Origin: Zygnema cylindricum
Taxonomy: Eukaryota; Streptophyta; Zygnematophyceae; Zygnematales; Zygnemataceae
Assembly (NCBI GenBank): GCA_037447655.1
Contig: JBBHKE010001771.1
Span: forward strand, 56,898-107,907
DNA: 51,010 nt
Reading direction: 5' to 3'
The translations under genes were made by a program, and so were the position numbers. Positions within the stretch are counted from its first letter, which is position 1, and the number at the start of each line of letters is the position of its first letter. Positions 33,181-43,002 of the stretch are shown in pieces. The notes below the pieces were generated by a model. The model made no database searches, was not told where the DNA came from, and saw nothing but the letters and a program-made list of their open reading frames with translations.

Positions 33181-34453
33181 CGTAGAGAAAAAGTATCTTT
33201 TAAAAGCTGGGACATGCAACATATCTTCGAAGACCCTTTTCACAAGTTTTCCACCTACGTTCAACATAAGTGACACCCTCCCGTTTGCCTTCGACTCAAC
33301 AAAGGTATCATCAATAAAATAAATTTTGATGGGTGAAATTGATTCAATGCTCTCAAACAGATGGCGATTACGGTACATGTGTACAGTATGCAGTGGAGTC
33401 CATTATCCATTCGTCTTCCTCCACGCCTTCCGTTGCTTCTGCCATCGCAAAGTATTTCTTTTCGCTATTGGTGGGAAAGCTGCTCACGTCCTTCTTTTTA
33501 AGTTCGTTCATCTGTTGGTTGACCACTTGATTGAGAAGGAACCCGACTTTCGTCCGATCCAGAGCAAAAAATTTCTGTTGCTTTCGCTCTCTTATATGCA
33601 TTACACATTCTGAACACACGCCCTTTTTCATCAGAGTAATAGCACGTTAAAGGTGACCTTCTAGGACCACTACCTCTACCACTGCCACTACCAATCTTAG
33701 AATCTAAAAACTGGTTAGCTAGTGCCTGAACACACTTACTACTACCTCTTTGTGAAATCTGGTTAGCTTCTTCACTCAAAATAAGTTGAATTGCTAATGG
33801 TATGTTCTATTGACGTTGTGGAAGAGCCCTAAGCCTATCCAAGGCTCCCATATACTCATTGGGTAAAGTTCTCATCTATAACATAGCCTGCTAAGGTGGT
33901 GAAAAGTCCCCACCTACACTTGTACTCTGAACAAACAACCTTTTCATAGCATGGCAATGATTTGACATACTACCTCCAGAATATATAAATTCAAAGGTTT
34001 ATGTTGCTATATTAGTCTGAAAAGTGACATCAAGCTGAACATACATAGCATGTACACTAAACCAAATTTGAGAAGCCTTTTTCATATCAAGGTAAGACAT
34101 TACCAACTCCTTTGTCATAGACTGCTTCAAGACATTAAGGCAGTGGAGATTCTTCTTTCTCTAATCTGATGCAGTCTCATCAGCAGTCCTATCCCCAATG
34201 GATGACAAGTCCCTCTCTTTAAAATAGAAGCTCAACATTTCTTCCCAGTACAAGTAGTCCGATCCATTAAAGATAGGAAATTTGGGCGGTGGGTTCATAA
34301 CCTGTTGAAGGTCATAGGCATTTACACTCGGCTGTGATCCACTCCCACTAGGATTCACAGTTGCACTAGCTAGGATATTCGTCCTTCGAGGAGCAGGTGG
34401 AGCAATAGGGCTAATAAGAGCACTTCAGCAGAAGCTGAGCCATTATCAGACAT
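33181..34453 (-). pseudogene. C2 gag and protease
   Basis: ATG inside the LTR at 34453. A shift in the LTR-encoded leader is shared with C3. Gag body is split by stops near 34160, 34010 and 33890. The zinc knuckle reads C-Y-Y-S-D-E-K-G-R-V-F-R-M-C, with Cys to Ser and His to Arg. Protease reads D-S-T instead of D-S-G (33368-33631 frame). The downstream stretch 33378-33178 (F-V-E-S-K-A-N-G-R-V-S-L-M-L-N-V) is the protease C-terminal part. Confidence 0.84.
34288..34302 (-). other. Primer-binding site of C2
   Basis: GGTTATGAACCCACC on the minus strand, two mismatches to the initiator tRNA-Met complement. Confidence 0.7.
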
Positions 34454-34989
34454 GTTAGCGGAAGCAATCCCAAAGAGGAATACCTATCAAACTATATCAA
34501 TATTGTAAGATATGTAACTCTAAATGAAAGAGGTCTTTCAACCAAACAAACATGTACTACAAGCAAATCAAAGACAATAGAGCAAAAAATACCATAAACT
34601 GCACTTAGTGCTCTCATTTCCTTTAACTCTGTGTAGAATGTACATTTTGTATCAAACTGATCATTCCTAATTAAATTAAATACTTAAAAGATCTAGAAAA
34701 CATCTAAACCGTATGTACACAGTTCACCAAACAACCTATTGAAAATAATCTAAGTGTTTTGACCAGAATTGTCCACTAACAATATCCATACCCTAAAAAT
34801 CCGGGTGATTCTTATCACGTCTACATTCATTGGCGGCCCTACACACTAATTAACTTAAAGATATCAATTCGTGTAGATACTACAAAAAATCCACACTAAA
34901 TTTGGTCAATATTGAATAGTTGGTATTCCAAAAATATTCTAAGTCCTAGACTCAAATTTCTAAGACTTACTAAAGCTTACTTTTCAATA
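34303..34989 (-). repeat. C2 5' LTR
   Basis: 687 bp, TATTGAAAAG...TTCAACA on the minus strand. It is closer to the inverted C3 LTR (35778-36462) than to its own 3' partner: both have the same shifted Gag leader (ATGGCTCAGCTTCTGCTGAA...). Confidence 0.9.
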
Positions 34990-35189
34990 AACTGTTTGTG
35001 TAATTTAGGTAACAATTCTTGTTTTCGCTAATTGTTTGTGTAATTTAGGTAACAATTCTTGTTATCGCTAACAATTTGTGTTATTAAGGTAACAATTCAT
35101 GTTATCGCAAACTGTTTGTGTAATTAAGGTATCAATTCTTTTTATCACCAACAATTTGTGTAATTTAGGTAACAATTCATGTTATCGCT
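34990..35189 (-). repeat. 40-bp satellite, inverted block
   Basis: Five units in the reverse orientation (ACTGTTTGTGTAATTTAGGT...), adjoining the 5' end of C2. Orientation switches between 35189 and 35190 (GTTATCGCT then GAATTGTTACC). Confidence 0.9.
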
Positions 35190-35777
35190 GAATTGTTACC
35201 TAACCTACAGCAATTGTTAGCGATAACAAGAATTGTTACCTAAATTATACAAACAATAAGCAATTATAAGAAATTAAGATCTAAATTACACTAACAGTTG
35301 GCAATAACAATAATTGTTATTAAATTACACAAACAGTTAGCGATAACAAAAACTGATACCTAAATTACACAAAGAGTTAGCAATAACAAGAAATGTTACC
35401 TAAATTACACAAACTATTAACAATAACAATAATTGTTATTAAATTACACAAACAGTTAGCAATAACAAAAACTGATACCTAACTTACACAAATTGTTAGC
35501 GATAAGAATAATTGTTACCTAAATTACACAAACAGTAAGCGATAACAAGAATTGTTACCTAAATTACACAAAGAGTTAGCGATAACAAGAATTGTTTCCT
35601 AAATTAAGCAAAAAGTTAGCGATAACACGAATTGTTACCTAAATTACACAAACTGGTAGCTATAACAAGAATGGTTACCTAACTTTCACAAACTTTTAGG
35701 GATAAGAGGAATTGTTACCTAACATACACAAACTCTTAGCGCTAACAAGAATTGTTACCTAAATTACACAAACAGTT
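35190..35777 (+). repeat. 40-bp satellite, forward block
   Basis: About 14-15 units in the main orientation up to the 5' end of C3. With 34990-35189 it forms a head-to-head junction flanked by inverted C LTRs. Confidence 0.92.
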
Positions 35778-36462
35778 TATTAAAAAGTAAGCTTTAGTAA
35801 GTCTTATAAATTTGAGTCTAGGACTTAGAATATTTTTGGAATACCAACTATTCAATATTGACCAATTTAGTGTTGAATTTGTATAGTATCTACACGAATA
35901 GTTATCTTTAAGTAAATTAGTGTGTAGGGCCGCCAATTAATGTAGACATGATAAGAATCACCCGGATTTTTAGGGTATAGATATTGTTAGTGGACAATTC
36001 TGGTCCAAACACTTAGATTTTTGCTAGTGGATTGTCTAGTGAACCTTGTATATACGTTTTAGATATTTTGAAGATCGTTAGAGTATTTAATTCAATTAGG
36101 AATGATCAGTTTGATACAGAATGTACATTCTACAAAGAGTTAAGGAAATGAGAGCGTTGAGTGCAGTTTAAGGTGTTTTGTGCTCTATTGTCTTTGATTT
36201 GTTTGTAATACATGTTTGTTTGGTTGAAAGACCTCTTTCATTTAGAGTTACATATCTTACAATATTGATATAGTTTGATAGGTATTCCTCTTTGGGATTG
36301 CTTCCGCTAACATGTCTGATAATGGCTCAGCTTCTGCTGAAGTGCTCTTATTAGCCCTATTGCTCCACCTGCTCCTCGAAGGACGAATATCCTAGCTAGT
36401 GCAACTGTGAATCCTAGTGGGAGTGGATCACAGCCGAGTGTAAATGCCTATGACCTTCAACA
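35778..36462 (+). repeat. C3 5' LTR
   Basis: 685 bp, TATTAAAAAGTAAGC...CTTCAACA. Contains the Gag ATG at 36313; a one-base shift in the leader puts it out of frame with Gag, the same defect as C2. Inverted relative to 34303-34989. Confidence 0.9.
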
Positions 36463-37440
36463 GGTTATGGGCCCACTGCCCAAATTGCTTATCTTTGATG
36501 GATCGGACTACTTGTACTGGGAAGATATGCTGAGCTCCTATTTTGAAGAGAGAGACTTGTCATCCATTAAGGATGGGAATGTTGATGAGAATGCACCGAA
36601 TTGGAGAAAAAAGAATTTCCACTGCCTCAATGTCTTCAATCTGTCTATGACAAAGGAGTTGGTTATGTCTTACCTTGATATGAAAAAGGCTTTTCAAATC
36701 TAGTTTAGTGTACATGCTATGTATGTTCAGCTTGATGTCACTGTTCAGACTAATATAGCAACATAGATCTTTGAATTTAGATATTCTGGAGGTAGTATGT
36801 CAGATCATTGCCATGCTATGAAATGGTAGTTCTTTTAGAGTACAAGTGCAAGTGGGGATTTCTCACCACCTCAACAGGCTATGTTATTGATTAGAACTTT
36901 ACCAAATGAGTACAAGGGAGCCATGAATAGGTTAAGGGCTCTTCCAGAGCGTCAATGGAACAACACGTTAGCAATTCAACTCATTTTGAGTGAAGAAGCT
37001 AACCAGAGTTCACAAAGAGGTAGTAGTAAGTCTGTTCGGGCACTAGTTAACCAGTTTTCAGTTTTAAGATTGGCAATAGAAGTGGAAGAGGTAGCGTTCC
37101 TAGAAGGTCACCATTAACATGCTATTACTGTGATAATAGTTGCCATGTTTCCAGGCTTTGTAATGCGTACAAGAGAGCGAAAGCTATAGGAAATTTTTGC
37201 TCTGGTTGGGACGAATGTCCACTCCATCTCACTCAAGTGGATAACCAACGACATTTTCCAACTCACTTAAAGAAGAGGACGTGATCAGGTTTCCCATCAA
37301 CTGCAAAAAGAAATACTTGACGATGACGCAATCAACATAACGCGTGGAGGAGAACGAATGGATTATGGACTCTGGTGTATCTGCGCATATGTACCGCAGT
37401 CGCCACCTTTTAGAGAGTATTCATTCTACTTCACCCATCA
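36313..37440 (+). pseudogene. C3 gag and protease
   Basis: From the LTR ATG; the useful frame starts at about 36407 (S-G-S-G-S-Q-P-S), crosses the primer site (L-Q-Q-V-M-G-P) and stops at 36701-36703. Downstream, stops at about 36765, 36827 and 36837 precede an open part from 36881. The zinc knuckle at 37120-37161 is intact (C-Y-Y-C-D-N-S-C-H-V-S-R-L-C) but in another frame. Protease D-S-G is at 37368-37376. C3 thus keeps both motifs that C2 lost, although the ORF is broken. Confidence 0.84.
36463..36477 (+). other. Primer-binding site of C3
   Basis: GGTTATGGGCCCACT: 14 of 15 positions match the initiator tRNA-Met anticodon-arm complement. Confidence 0.78.
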
Positions 37441-38924
37441 AAATTTATTTTAGTGAAGATACCTTTCTTGAGTCGAAAGCAAAGGGGAGGGTGTCACTTA
37501 TGTTGAATGTATAGGGAAAACATGTGAAAAGGGTTTTGGAAGATGTGTTGCATGTCCCAGCTTTTAAAAGAAACTTTTTCTCTACGTCAATGGTAGAAAA
37601 GAAAGGTTTTAAAACTATATCTGAGAATGGAAAGAAAACAGTGAGTAAGAATGGGAAAATAGCTGCAGAGGGATTTGCTGGAGGAAACAATTTGTATCGG
37701 TTGAGTCTTGCAAATGATAATGACAATGATGTTATGTACTCAAGTGTAATTAGTGATGTGATTTATGGCATAAATGTTTAGGACATGTGAATTATGATAT
37801 ATTAGAAAAGATGGTCAATCAAAAAATGGTGGAAGGTGTAAAAATTAGTCAAAAACCAACATCAAATGTATGTGATGGTTGTGCAATAGGAAAAAATAAT
37901 AAGTTGTCTTTCCCTTCGCAAATTGATCATAAAAGTACCACGGTGTTAGAACTAATTTTTTCAAATGTATAGGGGCCATCTAGATACCCATTTGTTGGAG
38001 ATGTTAAGTTTATTCTTACCTTTACATATGACTATAATAGATTTAATACAATTTATATTTGGAAAAGTATGGATGAAGCCTTTCCAAAAATATAAGGAGT
38101 ACAAGGCTTTGGTTGAAAATCTGCATGAGAGAAATCTAGCACGATTCAGATTTGATAACGGAGGGGAATACATTTCTGATGAGTTTGCAAAATTCTTAAA
38201 ATTACATGGAATTTCACGTCAGCTTACTATTCCTTATTCTCTAGAACAAAACGGTGTTACAGAGAGAATGAATAAGACAATATCAAAGTGCGCTAGGAAT
38301 ATGATTGATGATATAAAAATAAATTTCAAATTTTGGGCAAAGGCTATGAATTGTGCAGCTTATGTCATAAAAAAGTTATAAAGAATGGCAGTAAAAGATA
38401 AAATTCCCTACAAAATGTGGACGGGACACAAACCTGATGTAAGTCACTTCAAGGTTTTTGGGAGTAAGATTTTCGTGCAAGATAATGATATGTAGAAATG
38501 GAAGTTAGAGACAAAAGGCATACTAGGGTTATTTATAGGGTATGATGATCATCCCAAAAATTATAAAGCGTATGACACTAAGAGAGATAGAGTTTTGGTA
38601 GCCATAAACATCATGGGGAAGGATGAGGGAAAATGAGTAGATGTGTTTAATCAACGTACAGATGAGAAGAAAGATCGAAGTGTTGATTAAATCTTTTTGG
38701 AAGAAAATCTTATATATTTCAGAAAAAAAACCGAAAATGCATCTACACCAACTCAGAGTGATCTTTCACTACCACGGAGTGACTAACCTCTAAGAGAACC
38801 ATCTCCCACACCGGAAAAAGGACCAGTTATGCTTGGAAGGGTTGTAGACACTCCTCTACCTTAAGCTGAAACTAAATCACAAGCAGAATCAAATGTATCA
38901 AGGAAGAGGACCAAACCATCTATA
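37441..38924 (+). pseudogene. C3 protease end and integrase
   Basis: After the protease C-terminal part (37441-37780), the zinc region (G-Y/H-V-N-Y-D, C-D-G-C-A-I-G-K) is at about 37770-37910. In the core the first catalytic position is Asn (37964-37966, F-S-N-V) followed by a stop at 37970. The second Asp (F-D-N-G-G-E-Y) and Glu (L-E-Q-N-G-V-T-E-R) remain in the open stretch 37965-38381. The C-terminal region (W-T-G-H-K-P-D-V-S-H-F-K-V-F) continues with stops to about 38924. Confidence 0.84.
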
Positions 38925-39256
38925 TGTAACTATGAGACCTCCATTGGTACTCAGAGTAGGCAGCTTACCAGAAGCCCATATGATATCCTCAATCCCTTAC
39001 TCTTTGTATGTGTATTATTGACACCTTGACAGAATACAGACTGATTAGACTGCAGCCCTTGGAAGAGCAAACTCCCCTCAGTCTACCGCAAAAAGAATCC
39101 TTGAATTTGCTCCCCTAAGCAGTAAATTATCAATGGTCAAAGATGACCTTTTATACAGGAGCAATCTGGGAGAGAGGCGGCTACTTCTAATTCTCCTAAG
39201 TCCTAAATCCCTCTCTAATCCCTCTACTACTAAAGTACGGAGCCAATCTAATCATT

Positions 39257-39308
39257 GTACACTATAGAAAGGTACGTGGCCCGGAGTACTTTTTGTACGG
39301 GTATTGTA
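39257..39308 (-). promoter_or_regulatory. GTAC cluster upstream of TATA (E LTR)
   Basis: GTAC at 39257, 39272, 39286, 39295 and 39305. On the minus strand GTACAAAAAGTAC faces GTACCTTTC across a CCGGGCC-containing loop, the same layout as the other LTRs. Confidence 0.45.
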
Positions 39309-39635
39309 CGACATGGCCAAGAAGACGACGCGTGCCATATCCGGGTTCAACATGGTATATCTTGAAGATGCTGCTATCCAATGTCTTGTTACCATGTGGC
39401 ACCTGGTGTGGCTGTGACAGCAAACCGCGAAATCGTCCATTCTGCGATGCCGGCTTCTTCCTTTGCCGTCCGATTGATATCGACCTTAATTTAGGGCTGC
39501 TAAAAATAGAAGTGGTATTTCAGACGTAACTCTATCTAACTCTCTTTATGTGATTGTGGTCCGTTCGTCAGTTAAATGAACTTTTGTATTTCCATATTTT
39601 TAAGTAGTAATGTACCCTATATAGTTCAACACACG

Positions 39636-39712
39636 TGCTAGGCTACATGGTAACGATACTAGGCTACTTAGACAGATGGTAGGTACCACGATCTAATCCT
39701 GGGTCCGTCAAC
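39636..39712 (+). other. tRNA-like module, antisense within E LTR
   Basis: A-box-like CATGGTAACGATACTAGG and T-arm-like CACGATCTAATCCTGGG, followed by a small hairpin (CGGTAAGTTTACC). Antisense to the LTR. Confidence 0.5.
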
Positions 39713-39757
39713 CTTTTCGGTAAGTTTACCAAAAGGGATGCCTTTTGACTCTAGGAG

Positions 39758-39856
39758 AAGCATAGGCAGCCATGGCTCTAACTTCCTCTCAAGCCTTCAG
39801 TGACTACGACAAGTATAGGGCTAGAGAGAGAAGTTAGAAGCAGGCTGCCTATGCTT
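39758..39856. other. Long U3 stem-loop (E LTR)
   Basis: Left arm 39758-39785 (AAGCATAGGCAGCC...) and right arm 39830-39856 (...GGCTGCCTATGCTT) pair with few mismatches. Inner segments (AACTTC.CTCTC with GAGAGAGAAGTT, AAGCC with GGGCT) extend the stem to roughly 40 bp. The apex 39798-39816 reads CAGTGACTACGACAAGTAT. Confidence 0.65.
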
Positions 39857-39935
39857 TTTCCTCTTTATTTTAGATCAATTAAAAAACCTAGAAAACACAT
39901 AAGAAAACTTTTAATTTCAACACTCCCTTTATTTT

Positions 39936-40149
39936 CTAGTCACTTTTACATTTAAGTCCACACATCTCTCTGCAAAAAATTAATTTAGGAGAAGGCACAA
40001 GCTTTGTCATCATGTCGGCTACCATCTCACTGTATGGTCTATATTCTAGACTTATTATTTTGTTCTCCACCTTTTGTCTAACAAAGCTAAGTTTGATATC
40101 AATGTGCTTTGATTTAAAGTGATGTTTTGGATTAACAACAATTGCAATT
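39936..40149 (-). pseudogene. E pol C-terminus (RNase H end)
   Basis: Open to the stop at 39936-39938. Encodes A-I-V-V-N-P-K-H-H-F-K-S-K-H-I-D-I-K, then the copia terminal block M-V-A-D-M-M-T-K and F-C-R-E-M-C-G-L-K. The upstream half continues at 48718 beyond element D. This C-terminal part has no internal stop. Confidence 0.88.
40145..40149. repeat. Target-site duplication CAATT, left copy for D
   Basis: CAATT immediately precedes the D LTR TG at 40150 and recurs right after the other LTR at 48713. Confidence 0.9.
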
Positions 40150-40277
40150 TGTTGAAAAGAAGTAAGTAATATTCACTTCTTAATTTAGACTCTAGAGTGA
40201 AGAGAGAGAGAGAGAGTCACCATGGCTGCCGCCATAGTCAGAAAGAAACAGGCAAACAGGGAGACAGATTTATAGAT

Positions 40278-40363
40278 GACCAAAATGTTGCCTTAAACAA
40301 GATTTAAACTTTGGTCTGCAGAGTACTATGTAGACATACGCCTTAACCATTTAGGTGTTAACG
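40278..40363 (-). other. tRNA-like module, antisense within D LTR
   Basis: On the minus strand AATGGTTAAGGCGTATGTC is a close match to the D-arm and A box of class II tRNAs, and AAGTTTAAATCTTG resembles a B box. Same location in the 3' LTR (47945-48023). This is the most tRNA-like of the five copies. Confidence 0.55.
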
Positions 40364-40670
40364 AAACAATACAAATATGTGGTTCGGTAATTAATTAAAG
40401 TGATACGACAAACGTCACTTTCACTTAAACAAACTAAAATTGGCGAAACGTCACTTATAATTAAAAGACGCTCGCGGACGCGAATCTTACTTTGTAAAAT
40501 ACATTATCGGACGGACGTTGTCGACCGCGCCAGAACCCGAATGAATCTTCGGCGACTTTCGGACATACCGGCGCGCTGTGCCACGTGGCGCAACATCATT
40601 GGACTCGTGAAAGGATCGGAGGAGAAATGATAGCTCCGAAGTTGACAAGTGTCAACTAGAAGGCCATGTT

Positions 40671-40719
40671 GTACAAAGGCCGTACAAGAAGTACAATCGG
40701 CCACTGTACCTTCTTGTAC
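40671..40719 (+). promoter_or_regulatory. GTAC dyad (D LTR)
   Basis: GTAC at 40671, 40682, 40691, 40706 and 40716. GTACAAGAAGTAC pairs with GTACCTTCTTGTAC around AATCGGCCACT. Relative to F the stem interior changes on both sides together. Confidence 0.5.
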
Positions 40720-41033
40720 TATTCACTCTTTTAATTCTCCTAGGGTAGAGTAGTAGGTAGTTATGAGTAGAAGTTAAGGGACTTAACGTGTTTGAGATTC
40801 CTCTCTCTAGATGACCTTTTGTATTGATAGGCCATCTTTGGCCAACTATAACTTACTGCTTAGGGGAGCAAATTCAATGATTGTTTTTGTGTTTGACTAA
40901 GGAGAGTGTCATCCTCACAAGGGTGAGGGTGGTCAAAGTTTTTGTGTGCTTGGGCGTCACCTATTCAGTGAGAAAGTGGAAGGGGTAAATATTATTTTAG
41001 AGGCTTTGCATAGGCTGCTCATTTTGTGGGACA

Positions 41034-42190
41034 ATGGAGACCACATAATTTCAGGTTAACGGCCCACCTTCTAAGGTGCCCATATTTAATGGATCAAACT
41101 TTCATTATTCGGAAATGATGATGGAGTGAGAAATTTTTGACAAGCACCTATAGGTCATAGTGTCCGAGCAAATTCGTTGCCCACCTCCACCTAGGTTTCG
41201 AGGAACACGTTTTTTTGGCACCTCCGTCACAAGTGCTGTTAAAACATCAACCAACATCACGAATGATAACGAAGAAGGGGAGGAAATAATCATGGTAGGA
41301 GGAAAGGGAGAAGTTGCTTCTCGAAGGACTTCATTGTCAAGGACGATACTGGTAGCACGATCACTAGCGATGGTGACAAGGAGTCAGACCGATCGGTCAT
41401 AATATGAAAATTGGAACTATAAGAACAAGGTGGCTAAGCTCTTAATTCTCAAAAGTGTAGTGAAGGGTATTGCCATTCCTCTTATGCATGTTACATCTTC
41501 CTCTCAGATTTGGGTATCTCTAGTAAAACAATATAAGAGTGGGTCATTGCAGCAGCAACAACTGGCAAAAAATAAAATTTCAGCTTATACTTACCAGCGA
41601 AGAACTATGAATAATTATTGCAATGACTTATGAGCATTATTTGGAGAACTAGAGAGCGCATGTAACTCATGGTCAGAGAGACAAAGAGTAAATACACTGA
41701 TAATGAAACTACCTGAAGAGTATAAAATTATCGTTAATTGGTTGCATGATATAGGTGATAGCAATTGGAATTCGGATGATATAGTGGGGATGATTTTAGT
41801 GAAAGAGAGTACCATTGAACTTAGGAGAGGAAGTTTGAGTGTTCAAACATTCGCTGCAGGATTTGATTGGCGGAAGCGTGATGGGAAAAAGGGAAAGGAT
41901 CCGTATCAAAAATTTGGAGGAAAAAGACAAGGAGGTGGCAGATTTGATCGACAGGGGAGAGGAGCTCCTCGAGATGGATTATGTCACAACTGCAAATAAC
42001 TGGGACATTATATGGCAGATTGTGTCAAGCTTGCGGATCTTTGACTGAAAGATGGACAAGGTTCCTCAAAAGATGGAGGAAAGAAAAAGTTTTTTTTGAC
42101 TCAAGTTCATGACGAGGAAGAAGATCACGTAACCGAACCAGAAAAGGAGCTTGAGGAGCTTCTTGTTAAACTAAAAATCACTAAAAAACA
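41034..42190 (+). pseudogene. D gag
   Basis: LTR-encoded leader from ATG 41034, stop at 41046-41048, then V-N-G-P-P-S-K-V-P-I-F across the primer site. Open stretches 41160-41402, 41430-41633 and 41703-41999 give the Gag body (I-W-V-S-L-V-K-Q-Y-K-S-G, L-P-E-E-Y-K, L-V-K-E-S-T-I-E-L-R-R-G). The zinc knuckle at 41982-42023 keeps its three Cys and His but has a TAA at 41997-41999. A Glu-rich tail follows and ends at the F LTR. Confidence 0.85.
41054..41068 (+). other. Primer-binding site of D
   Basis: GGTTAACGGCCCACC, two mismatches to the initiator tRNA-Met anticodon-arm complement, directly after the LTR CA. Confidence 0.7.
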
Positions 42191-42239
42191 TGTGTTGATA
42201 TTTGTGTATTTTCTAGGTCAGTAAATAGGATAGAAAAAG

Positions 42240-42336
42240 GTAGAGGCAGTCTGCCTCTAACTCCCCTCTCCAAGCCCCCACACTTGTTGTAGTCACTATA
42301 GGCTGGATAGGGAGCTAGAGCCATGGCTGCCTAAGC
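42240..42336. other. Long U3 stem-loop (F LTR)
   Basis: Left arm GTAGAGGCAGTCTGCCTCTA... (from 42240) pairs with right arm ending ...CCATGGCTGCCTAAGC (42336). Apex 42282-42299 reads ACTTGTTGTAGTCACTAT, the same motif as the E and G apices on the LTR sense strand. Confidence 0.62.
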
Positions 42337-42386
42337 TCTCTAGAGAAGACAAGGGGTAAATTTGGTAGACTTACCAAAAGTTAGTT

Positions 42387-42465
42387 GACAGACCCAGGAT
42401 TTGATCCTGGTACCTGCCGTCTGTCAATCAATCATAGCCGATAGCTTTAACCGTTTAGTCTAGCG
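42387..42465 (-). other. tRNA-like module, antisense within F LTR
   Basis: Minus strand: A-box-like AAACGGTTAAAGC, then GACAGAC, an 8-base link, CCAGG-ATCAAAT-CCTGG (5-bp stem, 7-base loop exactly as a T-arm) and GTCTGTC. The 7-bp arms and the T-arm would stack as a tRNA acceptor/T minihelix. A TTTGGTAAGTCTACCAAA hairpin follows. Confidence 0.55.
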
Positions 42466-42842
42466 CTAGTATTAAGACATATAAGGTTTGATAATTATTT
42501 AATTAGTTACACATAGAATTTATCATTTAACTAAAAATATATACGTAGTGCATAGATACAGTTATAGATAGAACGGAGTACGGTTTAATGTATATGAAAC
42601 GGATACCGACATTTGTTTTGAACACGAAACAAATACCGCGCACGTATTTATGGCGGCTACGATCGAAAACTTGTTTTGATCAGAGGGCCGAAAAGGATGC
42701 CGAGATCGCGGAAGAAGATTTTGGCGGTTTGCGGTCATGGCCACATAGGATGACACGTGGCAAAATGATATTCGATCGCGGCATCTTTGAGGATTACGTG
42801 AACGAATCTGGAGATGACATGTGTCGATATTTTTGCCATGTC

Positions 42843-42890
42843 GTACGATGGCTGTACAGAAAGTACACCGGCACCTGTACTTTTCTGTAC
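42843..42890 (+). promoter_or_regulatory. GTAC dyad (F LTR)
   Basis: GTAC at 42843, 42854, 42863, 42877 and 42887. GTACAGAAAGTAC pairs with GTACTTTTCTGTAC around ACCGGCACCT. Confidence 0.52.
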
Positions 42891-42996
42891 GACACTCTAA
42901 TTTGATTGATGCCGGACTTTAGTAGATAGAGTTTTGAGGGAGATAGGACTTAGAAAAATTTGGCAGATAGGACCCTCTCTGTGAGAGAGCACCTTG

Positions 42997-43002
42997 TATA
43001 AA
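42997..43002 (+). promoter_or_regulatory. TATA box (F LTR)
   Basis: TATAAA in TTGTATAAATGGCTAACTTT, about 350 bp before the Gag ATG. Confidence 0.62.

Larger units (their letters stand above)
29517..34989 (-). mobile_element. Element C2: full-length but degenerate copia element
   Basis: 5' LTR 34303-34989, primer site 34288-34302, gag, protease, integrase, RT, RNase H, polypurine tract, 3' LTR 29517-30184. Many stops and shifts. The 3' LTR is followed by a second gag (C1), giving an LTR-internal-LTR-internal tandem. Confidence 0.9.
35778..38924 (+). mobile_element. Element C3: 5' part of a copia element
   Basis: LTR, primer site, gag, protease and integrase up to the linker, then interrupted at 38925 by the end of element E. 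RT, RNase H and 3' LTR would lie beyond the window if E is a clean insertion. Confidence 0.87.
38925..39922 (-). repeat. E 3' LTR
   Basis: 998 bp on the minus strand, TGTTGAAATTAAAAG to CATAGTTACA. Contains a 5' stem-loop (39758-39856), tRNA-like module (39636-39712), GTAC cluster (39257-39308), TATA TGTATAAAAGG (complement of 39147-39157) and the ATG of the 20-base Gag leader (38944), here with an internal TAG. Confidence 0.9.
40150..41053 (+). repeat. D 5' LTR
   Basis: 904 bp, TGTTGAAAAGAAG...AATTTCA. Includes a (GA)n run at about 40198-40217, CCATGGCTGCCGCCAT, the tRNA-like module, GTAC dyad and the 20-base Gag leader (ATG 41034) with an internal TAA. Homologous along its length to 47820-48712. 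Confidence 0.92.

Noticed and set aside
40198-40217. (GA)n microsatellite as a separate feature
   Set aside because: A short run that is part of the D LTR, also present in its partner at about 47865.
40278-40363. Functional tRNA gene
   Set aside because: A and B boxes are recognisable but a full cloverleaf with acceptor stem cannot be drawn; a derived module is the safer call.
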